Position numbers and translations under genes: made by a program. Shown here piece after piece: positions 1 through 5,779 of a stretch of 9,629 nt of DNA. The notes beneath the pieces were generated by a model. The model was given only the letters and a program-made list of their open reading frames with translations, was not told the DNA's origin and made no database searches. This DNA is from Casimicrobiaceae bacterium (GTDB lineage: Bacteria; Pseudomonadota; Gammaproteobacteria; Burkholderiales; Casimicrobiaceae). How positions within the stretch are numbered: the first letter of the stretch is position 1; each line of letters starts with the position of its first letter. The stretch covers positions 1 through 9,629 of the forward strand of contig CATPAO010000249.1 of NCBI GenBank assembly GCA_955652025.1, in the 5' to 3' direction.

Positions 1-858
1 ATCCTCGGTCCGATCATTCCGCCGTCGATCAGCATGATCATCTACGCGCTGGCCTATCCCGAGATCAACCTGGTCGGGTTGTTGATCGCGGGCGTGGTGC
101 CGGGGATTGTGATCGCGATCGCGATGGCGGTCATCAACCACTACCAGTCGACGCGGCGCAATTATCGCGGCGTCTCCGAAGAGCTTGTGCTCGCCGATTA
201 CCTCCGCAACACCTGGCGCGCGCTGCCGGCGCTCGCGTTGCCCGTGCTGATCCTGGGCGGCATCGCGTCCGGCGCGTTCACGCCGACCGAAGCCAGCGTC
301 GTGGCGGTGTTCTACGCATTGTTCGCGGGCCGGGTGATCTATCGGACGCTCGATTGGTCGATGCTGCCCGGCATTCTCGCCCGCTCGGCGATGATGACGG
401 CGGCGGTGCTGATCATCGTCGCGATGTCGGCGGCGTTCGCCTGGGTGCTGACCATATCGCGCGTCCCGCAGGACCTAACCGGCTACGTCGTCGGGCTCGA
501 GCTCAGTCCGGTCGCATTTCTGTTCGCCGTCAACCTGCTGTTGCTCGCGTTCGGCATCTTCATCGAGCCGCTGCCTGGCATCGTCGTGCTCGTGCCGATC
601 TTGGCGCCCATCGCGCATGCGCTCGGGATCAACGACCTGCAATTCGGCATCGTCGTCATCGTGAACTTGACGATGGGAATGATCACGCCACCCGTGGGCG
701 GTCTGTTGTTCGTCACGTCGGTGGTCGCCAAGGTGCCGCTGTCGCGTCTGGTGCGCGAGCTGTGGCCGTTCATTTGGGCGCAGGTCGTCGTGCTGATAAT
801 CCTTTCGCTCGTGCCTGAGCTATCGACGTGGCTGCCCGGCATCTTTGGTTTTCGGTGA
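1..858 (+). CDS. dctM: TRAP transporter large permease, DctM family (5' end missing)
   Basis: This is the membrane subunit that carries the substrate in a tripartite ATP-independent periplasmic (TRAP) transporter, driven by an ion gradient in the inner membrane. The reading frame is open from base 1, so the start lies upstream; 285 residues are visible of a family that is usually about 430. The fragment begins with the family's GPIIPPSI stretch, and near its C-terminus has the matching MGMITPPVGG element (about 660-705). These two proline-rich loops are hallmarks of the two halves of DctM. Between and after them are long hydrophobic segments (for example near 400-450, 505-560, 570-610 and 770-800) that fit membrane helices. 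It ends 23 bp before the stop of the solute-binding protein gene on the opposite strand. The small permease DctQ is not in the window and may lie upstream. Family call is secure; the substrate is unknown. Confidence 0.95.
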   Translation: MLGPIIPPSISMIIYALAYPEINLVGLLIAGVVPGIVIAIAMAVINHYQSTRRNYRGVSEELVLADYLRNTWRALPALALPVLILGGIASGAFTPTEASVVAVFYALFAGRVIYRTLDWSMLPGILARSAMMTAAVLIIVAMSAAFAWVLTISRVPQDLTGYVVGLELSPVAFLFAVNLLLLAFGIFIEPLPGIVVLVPILAPIAHALGINDLQFGIVVIVNLTMGMITPPVGGLLFVTSVVAKVPLSRLVRELWPFIWAQVVVLIILSLVPELSTWLPGIFGFR

Positions 859-881
859 TCGGATTCTGCAGAGGTGCCCGA

Positions 882-1859
882 CTATTTATAGTTCTTGATC
901 TTGTCGATATTGTCCTGCCCGAAGCGCTTGCCGAAATCCGCGTAGACCGGCGTCATCGCCGTCTGGAACGGCGCCTTGTCCAACGTGTCGACGACGCTCA
1001 TCCCCTTGGCGCGCAGATCGCCGACGGCGCGCCTTTCGTCGTCGTCGATGCGCGCGCGGTTCACTTTGACCGCTTCCTTGGCGGCCTCGGCGAACGCCTG
1101 CTTGTCCGCGGCGGACAACGTGTCCCACTGGCCTTTGTTCATCAGGATCAACGCCGGCGAATAGACGTGGCCGGTCAGCGACAGGTATTTCTGCACCTGC
1201 TCGAGCTTGGCGACGGTGATCACCGACAGCGGATTCTCCTGGCCATCGACCGTGCCTTGCTGCAACGCGGTGAACACTTCAGTGAACGCCATCGGCGTAG
1301 GCAGGATGCCGAACTGTCGATATGCCTGGATGTGGATCGGGTTTTCCATCGTCCGCATCTTGAGGCCCCTCAAATCGTCGGGCGTGTTGACGGGATGCTT
1401 GTTGTTCGTCATGTGGCGGAATCCGTTCTCGCCCCACGCGAGCGCGGTGATGCCCTTGGCGTCGAATTTCTTGAGCATGTCCTGACCGATCGGCCCGTCG
1501 AGAACGGCGCGCGCGTGCGCGTAATCGCGAAACAGGAACGGGATGTCGAGGATCGCGACGTCGGGCACGAAGTTCGGCACCGGACCGGTCGAGGTCATCG
1601 TCAGATCGAGCGTGCCGAGCTGCACGCCTTCGATCGATTCGCGCTCCGCGCCGAGGGCGCCGGCGTAGAAGTTCTGGATCTTGTATCGGCCGTTGGTCCG
1701 CTTCTCGACCTCGCGCGCGAACGTGTCGATCGCCACGCCGTAGTGCGAGTTCTGCGCGATCGAGATGTTCATCCTCAGCGCCGTCTCCGCGCCGGCGTGG
1801 CTTCCGGCCGCGGCTCCGATCGCGGCAAAGACGACGGCGGCAATCCGGACGATGCGCAT
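882..1859 (-). CDS. dctP: TRAP transporter substrate-binding protein, DctP family
   Basis: This is a periplasmic solute receptor of a TRAP transporter, 325 residues, normal for the family. Residues 1-24 form a Sec signal peptide ending in SHAGA. The mature protein shows the DctP pattern: an N-terminal strand with IAQNSHYGVA (34-43), PDVAILDIPFLFRDY (99-113), GFRHMTNNKHPV (146-157), LKMRTMENPIHIQAY (166-180) and FTALQQGTVDGQENP (196-210). Arg169 is the likely conserved arginine that pairs with a substrate carboxylate, and Asn209 is also conserved. The start at 1859 was chosen because AGGAGG lies 4 nt upstream and the signal peptide begins there; a start 30 codons further upstream would put a charged tail before the signal. 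It runs toward dctM instead of in the same direction, which is unusual for a dctPQM set. The ligand is probably an organic acid, but it cannot be named. Confidence 0.95.
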   Translation of the reverse strand: MRIVRIAAVVFAAIGAAAGSHAGAETALRMNISIAQNSHYGVAIDTFAREVEKRTNGRYKIQNFYAGALGAERESIEGVQLGTLDLTMTSTGPVPNFVPDVAILDIPFLFRDYAHARAVLDGPIGQDMLKKFDAKGITALAWGENGFRHMTNNKHPVNTPDDLRGLKMRTMENPIHIQAYRQFGILPTPMAFTEVFTALQQGTVDGQENPLSVITVAKLEQVQKYLSLTGHVYSPALILMNKGQWDTLSAADKQAFAEAAKEAVKVNRARIDDDERRAVGDLRAKGMSVVDTLDKAPFQTAMTPVYADFGKRFGQDNIDKIKNYK

Positions 1860-1863
1860 GAGT

Positions 1864-1869
1864 CCTCCT
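1864..1869 (-). promoter_or_regulatory. Ribosome binding site of dctP
   Basis: The minus strand reads AGGAGG, a full match to the anti-Shine-Dalgarno sequence, 4 nt before the ATG at 1859. It decides the dctP start over the upstream in-frame ATG at 1949. Confidence 0.85.
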
Positions 1870-1933
1870 GGGTTCGGTTTCGTCGGTCCGATCGTCACGC
1901 CGGACCGCGGGTCGGTGGCCGGACGAGATGTTA

Positions 1934-1954
1934 TACGTTGCCGCGGCAAACGTA
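1934..1954. promoter_or_regulatory. Palindromic candidate operator upstream of dctP
   Basis: Bases 1938-1949 are a perfect 12-bp palindrome, TTGCCGCGGCAA. The symmetry extends outward to TACG and CGTA with a single extra A on the right side, giving an almost perfect 21-bp dyad. It sits beside a TATAAC hexamer on the minus strand, so a bound protein could block dctP transcription. The shape (a CG centre with outward arms) is similar to LacI-family operators, but the regulator is not in the window and this assignment is inference. Confidence 0.45.
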
Positions 1955-2014
1955 ACGCCAGAGCACTTCGCGCCGCGCGTCTCCTTGTGTTTCGATTTTG
2001 CCGGGACTACACTT

Positions 2015-2027
2015 TGCCGACTCGGCA
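2015..2027. promoter_or_regulatory. Second TGCCG/CGGCA inverted repeat
   Basis: The sequence TGCCG-ACT-CGGCA repeats the half-site found in the centre of the 1938-1949 palindrome, but with a 3-nt spacer. Another half-site, TTGCCG, lies 16 bp upstream of this one's TTGCCG (1998-2003 against 2014-2019). It may be a second operator for the same regulator. In GC-rich DNA such short dyads can arise by chance, so confidence is low. Confidence 0.3.
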
Positions 2028-2129
2028 CTGCCTTCATCTTTCGATCTCGCGCCTGTCGCACGTCGCGACGACCAGGACCGGTTGCGTGCACCCGCGGCCG
2101 AGCATCCGAAGTGTCTAATAAACGAGATG

Positions 2130-2135
2130 AGGAGG
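2130..2135 (+). promoter_or_regulatory. Ribosome binding site of the PQQ dehydrogenase
   Basis: AGGAGG, a full Shine-Dalgarno match, lies 5 nt before the ATG at 2141. It fixes the start at the signal peptide and predicts strong translation. Confidence 0.85.
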
Positions 2136-2140
2136 AATTC

Positions 2141-3874
2141 ATGAAACGTACGCATTTCCCGCGTGCCGTTTTCGGCGTCGCGGCGGCCGTGATCGCGATG
2201 ACGACACCTGCGCTGTCCGCGGACATCGACTCGCAACGTCTCGCCGACGCCGACAAGAATCCAGCCGATTGGCTCACGTATCACGGCTCGTACAAGTCCT
2301 GGCATTACAGTGGGCTTGACCAGATCAACATCGACAACGTCAAGGATCTCAAGGTGGCCTGGAGCCACGCAACCCCGAGATCGACGCGCGGCCTGCAATC
2401 CTTCCCGCTGGTCGCCGATGGCATCCTGTATTACTCGGGCTCGTTCAATCAGGTGTTCGCGCTCGACGGCGCCACCGGGCAACTGATCTGGGCCTACAAG
2501 CAGAAGCTCAACGAGGACCTGGTCTCGAAGCAGACGCATTCGCCGTACAACCGCGGCATCGCGCTCGGCTTCGGCAATATTTACATGGGCACGCTCGACG
2601 GCAAGCTGGTCGCGATCGACATGCAGACCGGCAAGATGAAATGGGAGACCAAGCTCGTCGATTCGGAAAAGCTGACGGTCGGCTTCACCGGCGCGCCGCT
2701 GCTCGCGAATGGCAAGATCATCATCGGCTCGCAGGGTGGAGAGTGGCCGTATCGCGGCCCGATCTTCGGCGTCGATGCCAAGACCGGACAGCTCGCGTGG
2801 ACTTTCTTCACCGTCGGCGGCAACGACGAGAACGACGCGGCGCGCAAGACGTGGGGCGGCGATTCGTGGAAGACCGGCGGCGGCGGCGGCTGGATGGCCG
2901 GCGGCTACGATCCGAAGTCGAACACCGTTTATTGGGGTACGGCGAATCCCGCGCCACTGTACGACTGGGGTGGCGCCGATTGGAAGACCAAGGGTGCGCG
3001 GCCGGGCGACAACCTCTACACGACGTCGGTCATCGCGCTCGATCCCGATACCGGCAAGCTCAAGTCATACCACCAGGAGTTGCCGCACGACGCGTGGGAC
3101 TTCGACAGCGCAGTCGGTGAATTCGTGATGCTCGAGCGCGGCGGCAAGGACTACATCGTGCATCCGAACAAGGGCGGCTTCGTGTTCGTCTACGACCGCG
3201 CCCTGAAAGTGCAGAACGTGTGGCAGGGGGTGAAGAACATCAACTTCGTCAAGACCATCGACCCGAAGACCGGCGAGCTCATCGGCCGGCGCGACATGGC
3301 GGAAGGCAAGCATCAAGCGCTCTGCCCGTACATCGCCGGTGGCTATAGTTGGAATGCCGGATCCTACAATCCGGGCACCGGCCTCTATTACAAGGTCGGC
3401 AACGAGTGGTGCATGGACCTCGAGGTCGTCAAGACGACGCCGATCCTCGAGCCGATGGCGCAGCTCAACATCGGTTCCAACTTCACCGTGAACAAGACGA
3501 CGCCGGACGGCGGAAAGGCGCGCGGCCATGTCAGCGGGCGCGATCCGATCAGCGGCGAGGTCAAGTGGCAAGTCGAGTTCGCGGAGCCGCCGCTCGCGAG
3601 CCTGCTGTCGACGAAGGGCAATATTGTGTTCGTACCCGACGCGCGCGGCTGGCTGCGCGCGCTCGACGCGCGAACGGGCAAGGAGCTGTGGTCGCATAAC
3701 GACGGCCAGGGCCACAATGGCGGCATCATCAGCTACATGGCCAAGGGAAAGCAGTACGTCGCTGTGGCGACGGGCTGGGGCGGCTTGGCGGGCGACGACT
3801 ACAAGGTGCTCTACGGCGAGCCGTTCGCCAGCATGCCGACCGATCAAGGCGCGCTGGTGGTCTTCGGCTTGTAG
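2141..3874 (+). CDS. PQQ-dependent periplasmic alcohol dehydrogenase, likely lanthanide type
   Basis: This soluble quinoprotein of the methanol/ethanol dehydrogenase family oxidises an alcohol or aldehyde in the periplasm and gives electrons to cytochrome c. It has 577 residues, a signal peptide (1-27, cleavage near ALSA-DID) and no C-terminal haem domain. Beta-propeller tryptophan-docking motifs recur: TGQLIW (112-117), TGKMKW (163-168), TGQLAW (215-220), SGEVKW (471-476) and TGKELW (512-517). By motif comparison with methanol dehydrogenase, Glu201 and Asn269 (in GTANPAP) are metal ligands, Asp320 (in HDAWD) is the catalytic base, Trp251 stacks under PQQ, and Lys344 replaces the Arg of methanol dehydrogenases. 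Asp322, two residues after the catalytic Asp, matches the extra ligand of XoxF- and PedH-type lanthanide enzymes. Cys395 and Cys424 match the conserved disulfide of the family, but the vicinal Cys-Cys pair is absent (THSPYNRG at 132-139 instead). A cytochrome and a XoxJ-like gene follow. The substrate cannot be told from sequence; Lys344 argues against a classical methanol enzyme. Confidence 0.93.
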   Translation: MKRTHFPRAVFGVAAAVIAMTTPALSADIDSQRLADADKNPADWLTYHGSYKSWHYSGLDQINIDNVKDLKVAWSHATPRSTRGLQSFPLVADGILYYSGSFNQVFALDGATGQLIWAYKQKLNEDLVSKQTHSPYNRGIALGFGNIYMGTLDGKLVAIDMQTGKMKWETKLVDSEKLTVGFTGAPLLANGKIIIGSQGGEWPYRGPIFGVDAKTGQLAWTFFTVGGNDENDAARKTWGGDSWKTGGGGGWMAGGYDPKSNTVYWGTANPAPLYDWGGADWKTKGARPGDNLYTTSVIALDPDTGKLKSYHQELPHDAWDFDSAVGEFVMLERGGKDYIVHPNKGGFVFVYDRALKVQNVWQGVKNINFVKTIDPKTGELIGRRDMAEGKHQALCPYIAGGYSWNAGSYNPGTGLYYKVGNEWCMDLEVVKTTPILEPMAQLNIGSNFTVNKTTPDGGKARGHVSGRDPISGEVKWQVEFAEPPLASLLSTKGNIVFVPDARGWLRALDARTGKELWSHNDGQGHNGGIISYMAKGKQYVAVATGWGGLAGDDYKVLYGEPFASMPTDQGALVVFGL

Positions 3875-3900
3875 CGGACTCGCGACCTCGCAACGCGCTG

Positions 3901-3933
3901 GCGGGGACGGCGGTCCCCGCTTGCTCTCTTTTT
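3901..3933 (+). terminator. Rho-independent terminator-like hairpin after the PQQ dehydrogenase
   Basis: An 8-bp perfect stem, GCGGGGAC (3901-3908) and GTCCCCGC (3913-3920), closes a 4-nt loop GGCG. It is followed by a pyrimidine-rich stretch that ends in TTTTT (3929-3933). This lies 26 bp after the dehydrogenase stop and 9 bp before the cytochrome start. The T-run begins 8 nt after the stem, farther than in ideal terminators, so it may be a partial terminator or an mRNA-stabilising hairpin that lets some transcripts run into the next genes. Confidence 0.65.
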
Positions 3934-3942
3934 AGCCTCTGA

Positions 3943-4344
3943 ATGTACGTTCGTTTACTTAGGCCCCTCTGGATTGCCGCGGTGCTCTGCGCTTCGTCGG
4001 CCGATGCGGCCGAGATGGACGGGCCGATGTCATCGGGCAAGAAAACGGACGTCTCTCCCACGAGCAGTGCGGGCGACGTTGCGCCGCGGGGGCCCCGACC
4101 CGGGTTCGACGTCGAAAAACTGTTCGCCAACACCTGCGGGTGGTGTCACAGCGACGCCGGCCGCGCCGCCGGACGCGGTCCGAAGCTGATGGGCACGACG
4201 CTGACCGACGGCGAAATCGTCCATCGCATCGGCGTCGGCAAGCCGGGCGCGATGCCGGCGTTCGGCAGCGCGTTCAGCAGCGAGGAGCTCCGCGCGATCG
4301 TGAGCTACATTCGCGGGCTCAAGCCCGACGACGCGGCGAAATGA
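3943..4344 (+). CDS. Small periplasmic c-type cytochrome, probable electron acceptor of the PQQ dehydrogenase
   Basis: This 133-residue protein is a class I mono-haem cytochrome c. It has a signal peptide (1-23, ending SADA-AE), then a low-complexity Ser/Pro/Gly-rich linker (about 24-54), then the haem domain. CGWCH (65-69) binds haem covalently and His69 is the proximal ligand. Met104 in GAMPAFG is the expected distal ligand, and the C-terminal helix is EELRAIVSYIRGLKP (114-128). Its place right after the quinoprotein suggests the XoxG/MxaG role of taking electrons from PQQ and passing them to the respiratory chain. The start is the first possible one because an in-frame TGA sits directly before the ATG; no clear ribosome site is seen. 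Its stop overlaps the next gene's start. Short length makes a firm subfamily call unsafe. Confidence 0.9.
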   Translation: MYVRLLRPLWIAAVLCASSADAAEMDGPMSSGKKTDVSPTSSAGDVAPRGPRPGFDVEKLFANTCGWCHSDAGRAAGRGPKLMGTTLTDGEIVHRIGVGKPGAMPAFGSAFSSEELRAIVSYIRGLKPDDAAK

Positions 4345-5126
4345 GGCCGTGTCGGCGGATCGCGTTGCGGCGCGCCGTGGCGCTCGCCGCGTCTCTATTG
4401 GTCGCCTCGACCGTGTGCGTTGCGCGCACGCTGGCGGAAGTCAAGGCGCGCGGCGTCATCTCGATGTGCGCCAATCCGGATGCGCTTCCGCATTCGAGCA
4501 ATCGTCCCGACGCGCCCGGCTTCCAGATCGAGATTGGGCGCGCGCTCGCCAATGCGCTTGGATTTCCGCTTCAGGTCGAGTGGATCATCCCGCGGAGTCG
4601 CGCGGGCTTGGTCGATTGCGACATGCTGCTCGACACGATCGCCGACGACGATGTGCAGCGCTCGCCGCTCCGACTTTCGCATCCGTACCAGAAGAGCGGC
4701 GTCGCGCTGGCGTTTCGATCCGGCGTCGCGGCCGCGCGCGGATTTCAGGACATCGCGCCTGGCCTGCGGGTCGGTGTGCTGGTCAACTCGGTCGCGAGCA
4801 AAGTGCTTGGCCAGCGTGGTGTGCGTACCGTGCCCTATGTGTTCGAGAGCGAGATGGTCGACGACCTCGCAAAGGGAGAACTCGACGCTGCAGCCGTGTC
4901 ACCCGCGAGCATCGCCTACTACATTGACCGTCATCCCGGTGCCGGCCTGCGTTACGTCCACGCCTACGACGCCGAGCCCGATCTCCGCTGGAATCTGGCG
5001 ATCGGACTGCGCCGCAGCGACGACGCGTTGCAGGATGCCGTCAACGCGGCGCTCGACAAGCTGATCGACGACGGGACGCTCGCGCGCGTCTACGCTCAAT
5101 ACGGCGTCGACTATCGCCGGCCGTAG
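4341..5126 (+). CDS. MoxJ/XoxJ-like periplasmic binding protein associated with quinoprotein dehydrogenases
   Basis: This 261-residue protein belongs to the family 3 solute-binding fold and to the group found next to PQQ alcohol dehydrogenases. XoxJ and MxaJ in that group are thought to help load or activate the dehydrogenase and not to serve an ABC transporter. A signal peptide covers about residues 1-29 (cleavage near VCVA-RT). The mature start, VISMCANPDALPHSSNRPDAPGF with a break at 39-61, matches the typical CA-x-P-x-x-LP opening and the GFxxxI-x-x-LA helix (60-70). Cys43 and Cys93 may form a disulfide. YQKSGVALAFRSG (116-128) and LRVGVLVNSVA (142-152) mark the domain hinges. The ATG at 4341 overlaps the cytochrome TGA as ATGA, so the two genes are translationally coupled. 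No ABC permease or ATPase genes are present here, which supports the accessory role. Confidence 0.85.
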   Translation: MRPCRRIALRRAVALAASLLVASTVCVARTLAEVKARGVISMCANPDALPHSSNRPDAPGFQIEIGRALANALGFPLQVEWIIPRSRAGLVDCDMLLDTIADDDVQRSPLRLSHPYQKSGVALAFRSGVAAARGFQDIAPGLRVGVLVNSVASKVLGQRGVRTVPYVFESEMVDDLAKGELDAAAVSPASIAYYIDRHPGAGLRYVHAYDAEPDLRWNLAIGLRRSDDALQDAVNAALDKLIDDGTLARVYAQYGVDYRRP

Positions 5127-5139
5127 GGGGCGGTGACCG

Positions 5140-5598
5140 TCACGGCGTTTTGGGCAACGGTAGGGACGCTTGTCCGAACACGTAGCGCCAGCCTGTTGGC
5201 GTGCGCGCGTAGGTGTCGCTGAACCACAGCCTGTATTCGAACGATTTGCCGCCTTCGGCGCCCTTCGCCCACAAGAGGGCCGTCACGATGGCCGTATCGC
5301 CCCAGACGCGAACGGTTTGGTTGCTGTCGTCCTGGCGCTCGTAGACCGCGGTCTTGTCCCGTGCATCCTTGAGCAAATCGGCCTTGGTGAACGTCCTGCC
5401 GGTCCCGGTGACGAGGACGAAGTCATCGGCCAGGATGCGGTCCATCGTCACCGCGTCGTTCTTTTCGACGGCGGCTTGATATTGTGTGTCCAGTGCGGCA
5501 ACGGTCTTTTCGTCGTCGCTCGAGAGGGCGTTCGCGGGGGTGGACATCGGCGTCGTCAGCAGGGCACATGCATAGGCGGCGATGATACGAAACTTCAT
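5140..5598 (-). CDS. Exported NTF2-like protein (DUF4440/SnoaL-type fold)
   Basis: This 152-residue protein has a signal peptide (1-24, cleavage near PANA-LS) and one NTF2-like domain (about 28-145). Features of the fold are an N-terminal helix with ALDTQYQAAVEKNDAVTMDRILADDFVLV broken over 35-63, the TGRTFTKADLLKDAR turn and helix (66-80), VRVWGDTAIVTALLW (97-111) and a closing strand YRLWFSDTYARTPTGWRYVFGQAS (122-145). Such proteins range from enzymes to ligand-binding or stress proteins, and no catalytic residues can be assigned. The start is supported by GAGGAG 6 nt upstream. It runs against the XoxJ-like gene (13-bp gap) and away from glcD, so it is probably its own transcription unit. 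Its function and any link to its neighbours are unknown. Confidence 0.85.
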   Translation of the reverse strand: MKFRIIAAYACALLTTPMSTPANALSSDDEKTVAALDTQYQAAVEKNDAVTMDRILADDFVLVTGTGRTFTKADLLKDARDKTAVYERQDDSNQTVRVWGDTAIVTALLWAKGAEGGKSFEYRLWFSDTYARTPTGWRYVFGQASLPLPKTP

Positions 5599-5779
5599 GT
5601 AATTCTCCTCGCAAGTTCCCCCAATCGCCTGATTCGGTGCGATTCTAGCAGTCGAATTCGTTGGACAAGGGCGCGTTTCGCCGCACGATTCGTCCCCCCG
5701 GCGGGTCGACCCTCTTTTGTGAAATAATGGACGAATCACGGTTCGCGACGATTGCCGTCCGAGACCGTTGGGCACCACC
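5599..5779. promoter_or_regulatory. Divergent intergenic control region upstream of glcD
   Basis: This 181-bp stretch separates the NTF2-like gene (minus strand) from the glc operon (plus strand). The minus-strand ribosome site GAGGAG lies at 5610-5605. On the plus strand AATAAT (5723-5728) matches five of six bases of a -10 box and lies 51 nt before the glcD ATG, but no good -35 box is seen at normal spacing, so an activator may be needed. A perfect 9-bp inverted repeat brackets this hexamer. Confidence 0.5.
5687..5737. repeat. 9-bp inverted repeat around the candidate glc promoter
   Basis: GATTCGTCC (5687-5695) is an exact inverted copy of GGACGAATC (5729-5737), with 33 bp between. The arms are 42 bp apart from start to start, about four helical turns, and the -10-like AATAAT ends just before the right arm. 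Two half-sites on the same face of the helix would fit a looping regulator of the glc operon; a long RNA stem is the other option. Confidence 0.4.

Larger units (their letters stand above)
1860..2140. promoter_or_regulatory. Divergent intergenic control region between dctP and the PQQ dehydrogenase
   Basis: This 281-bp non-coding stretch separates two genes that are transcribed away from each other, so it must hold promoters for both. It contains the palindrome at 1934-1954, a second inverted repeat at 2015-2027, and a lone TTGCCG at 1998-2003. On the minus strand, TATAAC at 1935-1930 resembles a -10 box about 70 nt upstream of dctP and touches the palindrome; no good -35 box was seen at the right spacing. 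No convincing sigma-70 or sigma-54 promoter could be picked by eye for the PQQ gene. An open frame crosses the region in phase with the PQQ gene, but its translation is not protein-like and it ends in the real signal peptide. Confidence 0.6.

Noticed and set aside
828..1955. Plus-strand open frame of 375 codons opposite dctP
   Set aside because: The translation is Arg/Val/Asp-rich without recognisable motifs, while the minus strand encodes a complete DctP protein with signal peptide and ribosome site.
2116..2121. TAATAA as a -10 box for the PQQ dehydrogenase
   Set aside because: It lies only about 20 nt before the start codon, which would put transcription start inside or beside the ribosome site.
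1928..2140. Upstream extension of the PQQ dehydrogenase frame by 71 codons
   Set aside because: The extension is not protein-like and would bury the signal peptide; the full Shine-Dalgarno at 2130-2135 sets the start at 2141.
3985..3992. Lipobox in the cytochrome signal peptide (AVLC)
   Set aside because: The residue before Cys16 is Leu, not Gly, Ala or Ser, and a normal signal peptidase I site (ADA-AE) follows.
5133..5143. GTGAC-C-GTCAC dyad in the gap between the XoxJ-like and NTF2-like genes as a bidirectional terminator
   Set aside because: The loop would be one base and there is no T-run on either strand, so a stable terminator hairpin is not expected.
5768..5779. TTG start for glcD four codons before the ATG
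   Set aside because: No better ribosome site lies upstream of the TTG, and ATG gives the normal GlcD N-terminus.
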